64,000 nt of DNA from Erinaceus europaeus (lineage: Eukaryota; Chordata; Mammalia; Eulipotyphla; Erinaceidae): contig NC_080176.1 in NCBI RefSeq assembly GCF_950295315.1, forward strand, positions 32,045,169 to 32,109,168, given 5' to 3'. Position 1 is the first letter of the stretch. Every line of letters starts with the position of its first letter. The translations under genes and the position numbers were made by a program. Below the pieces are notes generated by a model. The model did not search any database. It had not been told where the DNA came from and was given only the letters and a program-made list of their open reading frames with translations. This document shows positions 31,306-45,149 of this stretch, one piece after another.

Positions 31306-31587
31306 CAAAAAACAAGATCTGTAAATGAAATTAAAATGAGACAGAACTGTCACAAGTCCGGGTTTTACAGTCTGGGTGTTTACTACTTATGTAACTCTGC
31401 CTAGAAAAAAAATGTGAGAAGGCTACCAAGTCACTATAATAAGCTTTAGTTAATCCACTTTTCCAGGAGCAGGCTTTTAGTTGTAGCAACATTTGGGAAC
31501 CATCAAGAGAATAATTTAAAAAGCCAGTAATCAGGGAGGGAAGTCATCATAGAATTTTTTTTTGTAATGCTCAAGTGATTAAAAAAG

Positions 31588-31905
31588 GGGGATGGCTGGA
31601 CAGTAACACAGCAGGTTAAGCACACATGACACAAAGCTCAAGGGCCGGCGTAAGGACCCTGGTTTGAGCCCCCAGCTCCCCACCTACAGGGGGTTGCTTC
31701 ACAAGTGGCGAAGCAGGTCTGCATGTGTCTTTCTCCCCTCTCTCAATTTCTCTCTGTTGTATCCATCAACAACAGCTATAACAACAATAACTATTACAAC
31801 AAGGACAACAAAATGGGAAAAATGGCCTCCAGGAGCAGTAGATTCATAGTGCAGGCTCCGAGCCCCAGCGATAACCCTGGAGGCAAAAACAACAACAACA
31901 AGAAA
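31588..31905 (+). mobile_element. ERI-type SINE, A2 tail
   Basis: Plus copy: ggatggctggacagtaacac head, ccctggtttgagcccc B box, gaagcaggtctgcatgtgtc and the A2 unit ggcctccaggagcagtagat ... ataaccctggaggcaaaa. Confidence 0.93.
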
Positions 31906-33120
31906 TTAGCCTAGTTGAAAGCTAAGAGACCAGTCCCTGTGAATGAGGTCACTGAGGTTTTTGTTTTGGTGCCAATGCCAGCTCTTTCTGGTCCAAAGAA
32001 ATTACCCACTCACTCCATAGGATGCCTGTCTTGCCGCACACACGGCCCCGATTAGAGTCCTGGGACCACAGGCTTGTACCACAGCACTGGAGGCATCTCT
32101 GGTGCCATGGTGTCTGTCTTTATCTAAATGAAAAGGTGTCTAGTGCTAGGTGACACCTCACACATGTGAGGCCCAGCTCATCAAAATAATAATAGTTTGA
32201 AAAACAAAGAGCAATACCCACTCTTCCTCATAACAACATCCCATCAGTGAATTTTCCTTACTTTTGTTCTTTATTGTTAAATAAAGTTTAATTAGGAACC
32301 TTTCCATTTAACTTAGCTGGGATATGCGTGTGCGTTGAGCTAACTTGTGTTTCATGCTTAGTTCAATTCACATTTTGTTCTGGTTGATGTGGCTGAAGAC
32401 ATGTCCTCCTTGAAAGTCCTTTGGTTAGAAGTGGTGAAAGATGTTACATGTGCCACTTTAGCAAATTCTCTTCCACGAACACCTCTCCCGTGACTGCAGC
32501 TTTCATTATCCTGATTCAGTTAGGGAGCCCTCTTGCTCATGAGATGGCTGTTCCTCTTCCCCTTCTAGCAAATTCTTGCAATCCCCAAGCTCCATTTTGC
32601 TTCATGGACCTAAGTTGTGTTTAATGGAACTGTGCTGTGGACCATACACTATTAGCACTAAATAATTTGGCAACCAAATTAAAGGAGGCACTCAAAAGAT
32701 TTTTATAGATTTGTAGCAAATTAGAAGCTTGGGTGGGGGTGAATACTTTATGTGGGACTCGAGTGATAGTCTCCCCGGTAGATGAGCAAAGATTACTTTG
32801 TCGTGTTTCCTCTTTAACGTTCATTCACTTATTGTTTTAGTTACTCACCTAGTCTTCCTTGAGGGAGCCCCCAGCCCGCAGTGTGGTGTGGGACTCAGTG
32901 GACATTCAGCCTGTGTGCTAGTCAAGCTGTTTCAGGTTCACTGGGGTGGAGGAGTGTGTGCTTCCAACTGATGTGTCTGCTTCTGGGGGAGCCTGGCTTT
33001 CAACTTCAGAGCTGCTTTAGGTGGGGTGATGGATAAGGGGTTTCTTCTGCACCTACAAGTGATTTCTGGTCCCAACATATGAACAAAAAAGTCAGCAGGA
33101 GCATGCATAAGGCTTCTCTG

Positions 33121-33389
33121 TTTTTTTTTTAATATTTTATTTTTTAAATATTTATTCCCTTTTGTTTTTTCATTATTGTAGTTATTGTTGTTATCATTGA
33201 TGTCGTTGTTGGATAGGACAGAGAGAAATGGAGAGAGGAGGGGAAGACGGGGAGAGAAAGAGAAATACCTGCAGACCTGCTTCACCACCTGTGAAGCCAC
33301 CTCCTGCAGGTGGGGAGCTGGGGGCTCTAACCAGGATCTTTGTGCTTCGTGCCACCTGCGCTTAACTCGCTGCCCTACCGCCTGGCTCC
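33121..33389 (-). mobile_element. ERI-type SINE, A1
   Basis: Minus copy: aaatatttattccctttt, ggataggacagagagaaatg, ctgcagacctgcttcacc, head ending ccctaccgcctggctccc. Confidence 0.92.
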
Positions 33390-33675
33390 CTGGTCTCTGA
33401 TTCTTACATTCCTATTCACTTTTTCGATCATACCCTGGGACAGGAATTTTTATTTACAGGTGCATGTGAGGTGGGAAGTCTAAGGTGAAGCAGGAATGGG
33501 ACCAGAAGGACTAGGAGACTCAGATGAACCTAAGAGATTAAAAAGTATAAGTTGGAAACTGGAAGGGCTTTGAGTGGGCTACCAGCTTGAAGGAAGGAGA
33601 TCTGGCAGACTAGCTTGAAGACAGATAAGTAAGTGAAATCCATGAATGACAAGAATTTCCCAGCAAGACTGCCTT

Positions 33676-33813
33676 TAACTTTTTTATTTGTTAATGGGGG
33701 TGGGGGGGTGGAAGAATAGAATATCACTCTGGTACATGTAGTGCTGAGGATCAGACTTGGGACCTCATACTTGAGAGTCCAACACCTTATCCCCTGCATC
33801 ACCTCCCAGACCA
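33676..33813 (-). mobile_element. SINE (family B)
   Basis: Minus copy: tttatttgttaatggggg, agaatatcactctggtac atg, gaggatcagacttggg, acttgagagtccaacacctt, head cacctcccagacca. Confidence 0.78.
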
Positions 33814-34468
33814 CAGGAAGATAGTGTCTTGATGGTTGCTGGTCTGGACTGGTGACCTCTTTCTCAGATAATTAGAGACCCTAGATAAATAAAAGACCCT
33901 TATTAGTTAAATGGATACCCTGACTTTATTTCTGGTTGTTAACTTTCAAAGTCGACAACAGTGATCATTTGGAAATTAGCTCATAGGCAATGCAAATATT
34001 ATTTTTTCATAACTTTCAGTTACTAGTGTACTGTGATCTATGTGTACTAGACTATGGCAAGGAGTCATTAAGCATTGAATTTACACAGCAGATTATTCAT
34101 GCAGAGTCCCTAATAAAATGAGCTTTCAAACAGTATCATTTCAAAACTTGCTGAAATGGGCCTTTACAGCTAACCATGAAGTACTGTAGTTTGACTAAGT
34201 AGCATATGGCTGTTTTCCTCGTGTTCTGTAACTTAAGAGGGTGAACAGTAGTTTCCCTACTTGCCATTTCTGAGGATGGGCACCAGGGGGCCCCAACAGC
34301 AGCTCACATGCTCACCCTTCTTTTGAAGGAGGGATAAACGGTTTGTGGGTTGTTGTCCCTCCTAGTATCTAGCATTTTATAAACTTGAAGCTGGCTCAGC
34401 TCAGAGTCCAGGGCATTCAGAGTTGATGCCATCAACCTCATCAATATCTTTTCCCCTAACTTCTTTAG

Positions 34469-35080
<612 letters not shown>

Positions 35081-36479
35081 AAGGAGGAAAGATCCTCTTG
35101 CCCTTAGGGGACTCATATTGCTTTGGCTCATCATTGGCTGTGCATTAAATATGAAACCCCAAACACATCCTACACTGTTGCAAAGGAGCAGAAAGCTGGC
35201 AGAGCGGATCAGAAGGAAACACTGCCGGTGGTCATGTAAGGATGTGGTCCCTACTTTTGGTGCTCACAGAGCACTCAGGAACTCTGCACCAGGGTGTTGA
35301 CTCAGGCTGGTTTGAGGGGGTGGGGGTGGGGTGGTTTTGACAGGTGCAGTCAACTAGTGGTAATAGGGAGGCTGATTCCATTGGCTGCTGGCTTCCTCTG
35401 CTACCCACTTAGTTGTAGGGATGCAGGAAATTTGGAGAAGGATTGGGTTCATGAACTTCTGGGAATATGTATTTATTTCCCCCTAGGTAAACTAAGGTTC
35501 TAAGGATCAGCTAACCTTCCATTTCTGCTCAAAGCAAGCAGAACAAAAGTGGGCAAGAACAAAAGTTCCTTGTCAACAGTCTTTCTTAAAGCTACTGACC
35601 AAGCACATGTAAGTGGTGACACTGAACTCATTCAAGTGACAAGCTCTGCAGCTTCATGGCCACTGTGCTGAGTTTATCCTCCTGGACAGAAGTAATCCAG
35701 TAGGCCCTCCAGGAACAAGTTTCACGTTCATCCTCCTGAGCTGATCCATCCAGGACTCATTTTTAGTGGACCACAGGCTCTTCCATTCAGAAAGAGAAAG
35801 AAAGACTTACAGGGCAAGAAATAATCCTCATTAAAATGGGCCTCACAGCCAGAGCGAGGGAATCGCCCTTGAGGGGAGATGGAATTTTCTGGGGTCTTAG
35901 CTTTTCCTCTCACACTTCTGTCTAGGGACATATTTGAAAGCTCTGTTTCCATAGCACCTGGGCTCTGAGACAGAGCTACACTGAGAGCAATTTGGGGAGA
36001 GAGAGAGAGAGACTTCTCCCTGGCTTCCTTTTGAGCCAAAGGATGAATTGGCTTCTTTTTGCTTCAGTAATTCTGGAACTGCATGACACCCCCCACCCCC
36101 TGAGGCTGCCTGGCTGAGCAAAGTTCTCATCTTCATGGAAGTATTAATTAGCTTGTACAGCACAGACAACATGCAGCTGGGTCTGTATTTAGCTGGCAGC
36201 ACCATTAATGCCTAATGAATGTGCCAGGCTCCATCCACTCTGTGGAGAGAGGGCATCATTTCTGTACTTTGCGGGTGGACAGCAAATCAGCACCTAGAAT
36301 CAAAAACTCCATAGGTGCTCTCCCAGTCAGAGATGCTGTGGCTCTGACAGACGGTCTCCTGTGGGGATGGCCTGCACAGCACAGGCACATTTGGTCCTGA
36401 CAGCTTGAGGAGTGGCAGTGCAGAACTAAGCAGGCAGCTCTTAGGGCAGCAGGCAGCTCTTAGGGCATCAGAAGGAAAA

Positions 36480-36480
<1 letters not shown>

Positions 36481-36521
<41 letters not shown>
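36481..36521 (+). repeat. (CA)n microsatellite
   Basis: About 20 uninterrupted CA units. Confidence 0.97.
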
Positions 36522-36524
<3 letters not shown>

Positions 36525-37719
36525 CACCTCTTTAGCCTGCTTTATGAAGGGAATTCATATTTCTTTGTCTGAACTGAATGGTGGAAGGGATTATGGAATA
36601 GGCATCAATAAATTTATTCTGATTCCTTCACACTTCTGTTCTGGAGGTTGTCTTTTTCCATGTAAGCAATAGTATATTCATGCCCTAAGTGGTTATTTGC
36701 TGGAACTTTGTACTGCTGTGTGTAATTTGTATGCACTGGATAAATTCAGCCACTCTCATCTTACTATTGGCCACTAACGTCTTTAATATCACTAAGGCCT
36801 CTTCTGCTGGCCTTGGCCAGGCCTACCTCCCAGAGAGCCACCTCCCCAGCCTTTGGCCATGTTAGCCAGCCAGTGTGATAACCTTGAGGACTCATGTTCT
36901 TCCCTCCTTTTCCTAACACTTCCCTTTCCCAGTTCCCTTCAAGAAAAGAGATTATGAGGCTTCTATAAGAAATGCATATTGCTAAAGGCAAAAATTAAAA
37001 GTAAATAAATTGAAAACTTGGTGGGGTGAGGGTGTTGAAAACCACTAAGATAGGCAGGCCCAAGTTCTCGACAGGCAAAGTTAAGGCTAAGAAAGTTTGT
37101 GGTAAGATTGTTGGTGCCCAAGTAAGTTAGCCTTTTCTGGCCCTAAAGTTTGAGAGAAGTCAGAAGGCTTCATTTCCCATGTCACTCACAACACGAAGTT
37201 TCATAGAGCCATGCTTCCAGTGTCCTTCTAAAGTGTCACATCGTTCAGGAAGAGGAAGTGGTGGAGCCCAGAAGCCCAGCTTCAGAAACCTAGATTATAG
37301 GATGCATGGTTTTCAGAATTGTGTCTCAGAGGTAAGGACTTGTTCCTCACCAACGTCTCCAGGTGGTCTCTTCTTAGGGAATGAAAGAGCCTGTGAATTT
37401 ATTTATCCATGGCTCCAAGAAGCCCTTCAGCAAAGGACTTGGGGTTACTTTTTTCCAAGTGTCTTTGGTCTTAGAAGCCCTTATTAACCATGCGCACACA
37501 CACATACACACCACCAGCAGGGTGAAACTAATACTGTGTGTCAGAATCTTAAAAATCAATATCCCCTGTTTGGACAGAAAGGGGAGGATATGTTTTCTGC
37601 TTCCTAACAAGAACATACTTAATGTGATGCAGAAATACATTCTTGAAGTCTCTCTCTCAGGATCCTCAAGCCAAGAGCCAACCTTCTGCAAACTCTGACT
37701 TCACTTTTTGCCTCCCTAG

Positions 37720-37797
37720 GTGCTGCACACCCAACTGGGACCCCTTTTGGGCCGCCTCCTCATCACAGCAACTTCCTCAACCCTGCTGCTCACCTAG
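37720..37797 (+). CDS. AUTS2: AUTS2 exon 16 (78 nt)
   Basis: Acceptor cctccctag, donor gtgagt, phase 1/1. It encodes about residues 716-741: [20 protein letters not shown] then PAAHL. It is Pro/His-rich and the symmetric phase allows skipping together with or without exon 17. Confidence 0.96.
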   Translation: MLHTQLGPLLGRLLITATSSTLLLT

Positions 37798-38569
37798 GTG
37801 AGTGGCCATCAGTGATGGGAAGTGAGGTGTGTCCCAGAAACCCCATGCTTACACACACATGGCCAGGTTGAGTGCATGCCAGGGTCTGGTCTGATCTCAC
37901 CCCCTCATGCCACATTGTGAATGTGATTGATCCGTGCTTAGAGCTTGTAAGCTGTGCCTGGCTACCTCAGGGATCCCGTTCCTGAGGGAAATAGAGGAGT
38001 CTGCCATGTCTCGTGGCCACTTCGGGAGGCAGGAAGAAAGACAGAATGAGGTTGTGAAGACACAGCCCGTTGATTTTGATTCACATCACATTTCACTGCC
38101 TTAGCAGCTCTCTTCCTAGCCATTGGCGACCCTTGATTTGTGGCCTTTGCTTCGAGTCTGCAGACAGCTGCAAGCTGTGGCTTGCACAACAGGGCACATG
38201 ACACAAGTACCTCATAGATCTCATCACTGAGATTTATCTTAAGATCCCAGCTCTACTGAGCACATTCCCAGCAAGAGAGGGACTGGGCAGGAATACCCTA
38301 GAGTATTGTAGCTTGAGGATCACTTCCAACCCAGTGAAAGAGAAACGGGCCAAAGCATGTGGAAGGCAGCTGTCAGACATGTTTTACTGACCCAAGTCCC
38401 AAACCCAGGTGTCGTGAAAACTTTTTACAGGATTCGATGGAAGAAGTGTGGCTAACCAGGTGTGAGATAAGAGAAGGCATGATCCCAACTCAGTTCCCCT
38501 GCTTCTCAAGAGGCCATTATAATCTCGCTCTATCCTACAACCATTCTCTTCTCCCTGTCTTTTCTGCAG
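37798..38569 (+). other. AUTS2: AUTS2 intron 16
   Basis: 772 nt without recognised repeats. It ends in a strong pyrimidine tract (cttctccctgtcttttctgcag). Confidence 0.92.
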
Positions 38570-38653
38570 AGCCTTTTAATCGGCCGTCTACCTTCTCTGG
38601 GTTGGCAGCTGTTGGTGGCAATGCCTTCGGAGGACTTGGGAATCCTTCAGTTA
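38570..38653 (+). CDS. AUTS2: AUTS2 exon 17 (84 nt)
   Basis: Acceptor tttctgcag, donor gtgagt, phase 1/1. It encodes about residues 742-769: [20 protein letters not shown] then GGLGNPSV. This is a Gly/Ala-rich conserved family segment. Confidence 0.96.
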
Positions 38654-38989
38654 GTGAGTACCTTTTGCCTTATTTTAAAAAAAACAGCAACAATCTGCCT
38701 TGAACTGTTGTGTCTCCTCTGATTTGTTTGTGACTCCAGAGCTTTCAGAAGCAAGCCTGAGCAATGGAGTTGGGTTTATATGTACCATGACCCTACAACC
38801 ATGGTTTTAACACTATTGTTATCATGTGACTGAGGACCAGGAACTCCTAAAAGTTCACATAAATTTCTAGTTTCATCTCTATGTTCACATCTAAGAATTT
38901 AGTTCAGCCCCTATTAAAAGTCATAACAACTTAAATTTCATCCTGCTTTGGCAGTGGTGGGGTTGGGGGGCATTGAAGAACACAAGGAT

Positions 38990-39190
38990 CAGGAACTATC
39001 CAGCTCACCCACTAAGGTGCATGACTTAACCAAACACAAAGCTCCAAATTTAAGCCCCAGCATCACATGGGAGCACCAGGGCACCAGGGGAAGCTATGCC
39101 AGTGATAGAGGAATGCTGTGCTGTTTCTCTGAGTGGATGTGTGTGTGTTTCTTTCTCTATACCCAATCACTCAGAAGGAAAAAAAATAAT
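38990..39190 (+). mobile_element. SINE, degenerate
   Basis: ctcacccactaaggtgcatg, caaatttaagccccagcatc (B-box-like), agtgatagaggaatgctgtg and an A-rich end. Confidence 0.5.
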
Positions 39191-39254
39191 AGCAAGAAGT
39201 CACTGGGACTTCTTTTACCCATGTGATTCTCCAACTCCTAGGGCATTTTTTTTC

Positions 39255-39410
39255 TTCCTTTCAATATCAGACTGAGGGAGAGAAACAGGAGAGACACCAT
39301 AGCACAAATCCACCACTTACAAGGCTTCTCCTATACTGGCTGCTCCGGGGGCTCAAACCTAGGTCCACATGCATAGTAAAGTTTCCCAGCCCACAAGTCA
39401 TATTCCACCA
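39255..39410 (-). mobile_element. SINE, degenerate ERI-type
   Basis: Minus copy: agactgagggagagaaacag, ggctcaaacctaggtcc (B box), head poorly preserved. Confidence 0.5.
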
Positions 39411-40089
39411 TCTGTGGTAATTGCATGATTGTCTTCTGTTGAACAGTCTGTCTGGAATCGGCAAAGAGAAGCCCTCTAGCTTGAGTGCTCAGCACTGTTT
39501 GGTCACTAGGTACTTGTTCTCTCTCCTGCCACCACATATCATATTTTCTGAGCATAGGAGGGAGCTCTGACTCTCAGTCAGCTTTCATCATGCTACCATC
39601 TAGTGTGAAGACTTTAGGCAACTATTCCCACCCTGACTGACCTCTGACCCTGATCTTAGGGTGCTAACAGTGTGGAGAAAGAAGTGGTCACAACTAGCAG
39701 GGTTGTGCAGTAGGTAGAGGAGAACCTTGAACTCTACTCTGAGTTGAATCTAAGTCACAAAACACACCCTCCTGCATGCTTGGGATGCATGCATGCACCA
39801 TCTCCGGTTGATTAGGCCATCTTAACCTGGTCGGACTCATTTTTTAAATCTCCCTTTAAAACCTTTGGTTTAAAAAATAATAATAATAAAAAGCTGTCAG
39901 CTTCATCTCCAGTGCAGGACAAGAGTTCCTCTAATGAATGTGTTAATCTCCTTTCCTTTTCCAGCTCCCAATAATATGTATTCATTTTAACTCTGAATGC
40001 TGTTAAAAGTTTTTTGGTAAGTACCTTCATTTACAGCGGTTTATATAATTTCTCTTAAACCTTTTTTGTTCTCCACTTCACCATTTCAG

Positions 40090-40312
40090 CACCCAACTCA
40101 ATGTTCGGCCACAAGGATGGCCCCAGTGTGCAGAACTTTAGCAACCCTCACGAACCCTGGAACCGGCTGCACCGAACGCCTCCGTCGTTCCCGACCCCTC
40201 CGCCCTGGCTGAAGCCGGGGGAGCTGGAGCGCAGTGCGTCCACTGCAGCTCATGACAGAGATAGAGACGTAGATAAAAGAGACGCATCTGTTAGTAAAGA
40301 TGACAAAGAAAG
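40090..40312 (+). CDS. AUTS2: AUTS2 exon 18
   Basis: 223 nt, phase 1 in and 2 out, acceptor catttcag, donor gtacgg (weaker than most in this gene). It encodes about residues 770-843: [51 protein letters not shown], then the charged stretch [22 protein letters not shown]. The WNRLHR and PPPWLKPGE motifs are hallmarks of the AUTS2/FBRS family. Reading through the donor gives a stop at 40,389, so retention of the short next intron would truncate the protein. Confidence 0.96.
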
Positions 40313-40405
40313 GTACGGAAAGAACCCGCTCTTAAGTCCCCACTGGGGAGCCCCCCCCACCCTGCCTGGCACAGCCTTGTGCTTCAGCTGACCCTGTCCC
40401 CTCAG

Positions 40406-40525
40406 CTCCTCATACAGCCAGCACCACAGCCCCTCCCCCCGCAAACCCCCAGCCCCAGTGCACGGTGACTACAGAAAGATTCTCAACATAGAAGCAGTGA
40501 GCCATTCTGAACCTCTGAAGCCCAG
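40406..40525 (+). CDS. AUTS2: Candidate AUTS2 cassette exon '18b' (120 nt, 40 aa)
   Basis: Acceptor gtcccctcag with a good branch-like ctgac 12-16 bases upstream, and a consensus donor cccag/gtgagc. Length is 120 nt, phase 2 in and 2 out, exactly matching the exon 18/19 junction. In that frame there is no stop. The 40-residue insert starts SSSYSQHHSPSPRKPPAP, continues with a short acidic/basic segment (DYRKILNIEA) and ends HSEPLKP before RESVEK of exon 19. The Ser/Pro/His-rich composition resembles the rest of AUTS2. The canonical 1,259-residue human protein as I know it joins KDDKER directly to ESVEK. I infer an alternatively included exon; no transcript evidence is available here. The intron separating it from exon 18 is only 93 nt. 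Confidence 0.6.
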
Positions 40526-41967
40526 GTGAGCACTAGCAGAGTCAAACAGAAAGCTCTTCTCTGGAAGACAGAGCTGGAGCTTTGGGCCAGACACACACAG
40601 CATGACTCAATGCCATGTTTGCTTTCCAGTTCGTACAGTCCATTCAACCATCCATAGGTTTTTTTTTTTTCTCTCCTTTCTCTCTTCTCTCTCTTTTTGG
40701 TTTTCTTCCAGAAAGTCATGTTTGCATTGTCTCCATCTTTTTTTCCTCAAATTTCGTTCAAACTCAAATCTTGGACTCAACAGATAAAGAACAGATTTTG
40801 GCTAACTTAGATTTAGAGAAATGTCAACAGATTTTTTTTTTTTTTTGGTTTGCTAGTATATAACTAATTTTGCTAACCAGTTTTATCTATGCGCTTCGTC
40901 ATGGCAAAAGAAAAAAAAAAAGTAGCCTTAAAGAGCAAAATGTCTTAGAGGTTTTTTTTTTGTTTGTTTGTTTTTTTCCCTGAAGACTATCAGAGCATTC
41001 TTGAGAAAATACCTTATTTCCCCCTTTAGGGTATTTTTCTTTTGAACAAACGGATAAGCAGAAAACACTTAAGAAATTGCCTTTGGGTACTTGGAGACTC
41101 AAATATGATCCAAATCTTTGCTTTTTCTTTATTGTGTCTATTGTGTATGTATGTGCCTTTTTCTATGTGTTTGTCCTACTAATTTAAAATAACCCCATTC
41201 GACCAAGTTTAGTTGCTGCCATTGCACATGCCAGAGTTGATGTTGTGGGTCTTTCAGAAATAAATAAATTGACTCTCAATATGATAGATTAGTGGGTATT
41301 CATTAGGGACCATCGTGCTAAGTGATTCTTATTAAAGAAAAGGTTTCCTTTGTGGCAGTGTGATATAAAAACCTCTTGACCAGATGACTGCAGGTTGCCA
41401 GGGTGAGGCCCCTTTTGTGGGGGTACACCCTCAGCTGAGGGCTGTCCTGAGTCCGTTACTGGGGTCCGAGTTCTTTGCTGATGGAGACAGATGACCTCTC
41501 GGGGGGAGTCCAGGAAACCTGTGAAAACACTCCTTTTTAAGGATTTTCTTCCTGACCTTTGCGTGCTATCTGAAAGCCAGATTTGTAGGGGCCACTCCTT
41601 AGCTCTCACTGTGGGGTCCCCCTTGCCTGCTGAGCCAGTGAGGGTCCTGCTTCTCTGTCTAGGGTTGCCCCTAAGACTGGTCCCGAGTCTTGTCCCTTCA
41701 GGTCTTACTGTCACTCTGTTCCTTTGTGCTGTCTGCCTCCCAGCTTTTAAACCTCCCACCCCCCCCCCCCACACACACACAGCCCTAGATAGGACTCTCA
41801 GATTCTTCTCTCTCACACCCACCTCACAGATGCTTTCAGAACTGAGCTTGTGAGTCTGCGCCTGCTTCTCCTGCCCTCCACCCCTTCATCAGAGCTGAAC
41901 CCTGCTTGTCCTGCCTGATGTAGTCTCCATGTTTGTACCTTCAACATCTGCAAGTGGTTTCCCCAGA

Positions 41968-41986
41968 CCCCCCCCCCCCCCCCCCC
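41968..41986 (+). repeat. C19 homopolymer
   Basis: Nineteen consecutive C in AUTS2 intron 18. Confidence 0.9.
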
Positions 41987-42302
41987 AGTGGAGGGATCTT
42001 TGAGATCCCACTTTACCAAATGGCCAGCTTTTGAGGCTGGTCATCTGTCCTGAGTGTCGGGCAGGAGAGTCTCCTTTGAGATCCACATGGCTATCTCCTT
42101 CCTCTGACTCAGTGTCCCTCCAGTTGTAGAAGAAAGACCATTGGGGCTCGTTGAGCTTCAGTCGACACTGGTTGGTCCTGAGGCTGCCAAGCTAGGGGTC
42201 CATTTCTGGTTCTGACTGCTCTCCTCTGGTCTCCACTGAGGTGTCGGCCTCTTGACAGAGTCTGATGTTCCCTTAGACTCTCCCAGGCACATAATCCCAT
42301 AG

Positions 42303-43680
<1,378 letters not shown>

Positions 43681-44946
43681 GGGAGAGCAGGTCCCGAGAG
43701 GATGGACATCCTCCTCCCACCTCCCCCTCCACCACCACACCAGACTTGCACACACAGAGAGAAGCTTCAGCATCCATCACAGACTGCGGGTACGGACCCC
43801 CAACTTTTCCTCCTCTACAAAATCATGTATAGACTCGGTGCAGATTTTGAAATGTCTTTTTGTACATTCTATGTCAAAATTTTCCAGCTCTTTTAGCCCA
43901 GTTCTATGTTCTCATGTCTCCCACATTTTCGGGATTGATAAAACGTTTCAGTCTGAACCAAAAGAGTGAAGATGACAACACACCAATGTGGTGATTGTGG
44001 GGAAGGGGGAGGAAAGAAACCCGGGTTCCCGTAGCCAGGTCAGGCAAAGCTCTTTCAGATGAGAAGGGAAGGCCATGTACATAGTTATGTAAAAATAGAT
44101 TGCTTGGTGAGCTAATGGTTCATATATGCAAAAGGGTAAGATGAAAGCTTTACTTTGTACAAATGTAAATAGATAAAGATTAAGTAACATAATACATTAA
44201 TACTTCTTAAAATGTGCTATTTGCAAACTTAATATCAGCGAGCACAGCCTACCAGGGCAGTGTTCCCATATATTGTTCTAGACAGCTAAACCCTTCAACT
44301 ATGCAATGAATGTTAGGGCTTTTCACAAAAGCCCACCTAACTCAAAGGAGCCTTTTCAGATCCATTTACAACATACTTAAGGTCATATTTTCCCTGAACA
44401 AGCGCTTACGTGATATGACTCTGTTTTCCTTGCTTTTTTTTTCCCCCCCAAAATGGAAAAACATTCTTGGACTCCAGGTGGAAACTTCACATCTGAAGTG
44501 GCTGCCTGTGGGTTTTGGAGAGTGGGTGGGAGAGGGGGCTGGAAAGGGTGCAGCCCCCAAAAAGGTAGCCAAGGACACAAACAGCAAGAGAGATGGGGAG
44601 ATCGCAGATGCCCAAATCAGGGGACACAGACAGGTCGCCAGCATCTCATCTCCACCAGTCACTGACTCCAACACACCCCTTGTGGGAACTCTGCCCTTCA
44701 GGTGTGCACCCTACTTCCTAGCCACACATGACTCCGCGTCCGGTAACACCAGTCAATTATACCCAAACAGATCCTGAAAGAAAGCTTCGTGTTTTCTCAG
44801 ATGATGGATATGTTTTCACTATATTCGATAGCTGATGGATTTGAGGCGTACATTTCTTGCTGTGGTCTCCCTGTGGTCCAGTTCATGGGAACAGGTCTGC
44901 CTCATGGAGCCATGGAGAGTCACGGGATGAAGGTGGCAGAGACATA

Positions 44947-44950
<4 letters not shown>

Positions 44951-44999
<49 letters not shown>
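44951..44999 (+). repeat. (TG)n microsatellite in the AUTS2 3' UTR
   Basis: About 24 uninterrupted TG units. As RNA it would be a long (UG)n tract, the class of sequence bound by TDP-43 and CELF proteins. Confidence 0.95.
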
Positions 45000-45001
<2 letters not shown>

Positions 45002-45143
45002 AAGTTTGCATCAACCTTAATGTCTCTTCATAATACTTTTATAATACACTAAGCCTCTTGTCTACATATTTGGAGAGAATATGACTTTACTAGCAGAGAA
45101 ATACAATATATCTTGTCTACTGGACTGTAAAATATATGTATGA

Positions 45144-45149
45144 AATAAA
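45144..45149 (+). terminator. AUTS2: Poly(A) signal AATAAA (proximal)
   Basis: AATAAA in tgaaataaaatt. The T-rich context downstream (ttccatttggtcttctag) is compatible with use as an alternative site. Confidence 0.45.

Larger units (their letters stand above)
38654..40089 (+). other. AUTS2: AUTS2 intron 17
   Basis: 1.44 kb with SINE-like segments at 38,990-39,190 (+) and 39,255-39,410 (-). The acceptor tract before exon 18 is cttcaccatttcag. Confidence 0.9.

Noticed and set aside
32030..32190. Possible extra SINE in intron 14
   Set aside because: Only loose resemblance (cagcactggaggcatctctg); no clear head, B box or tail.
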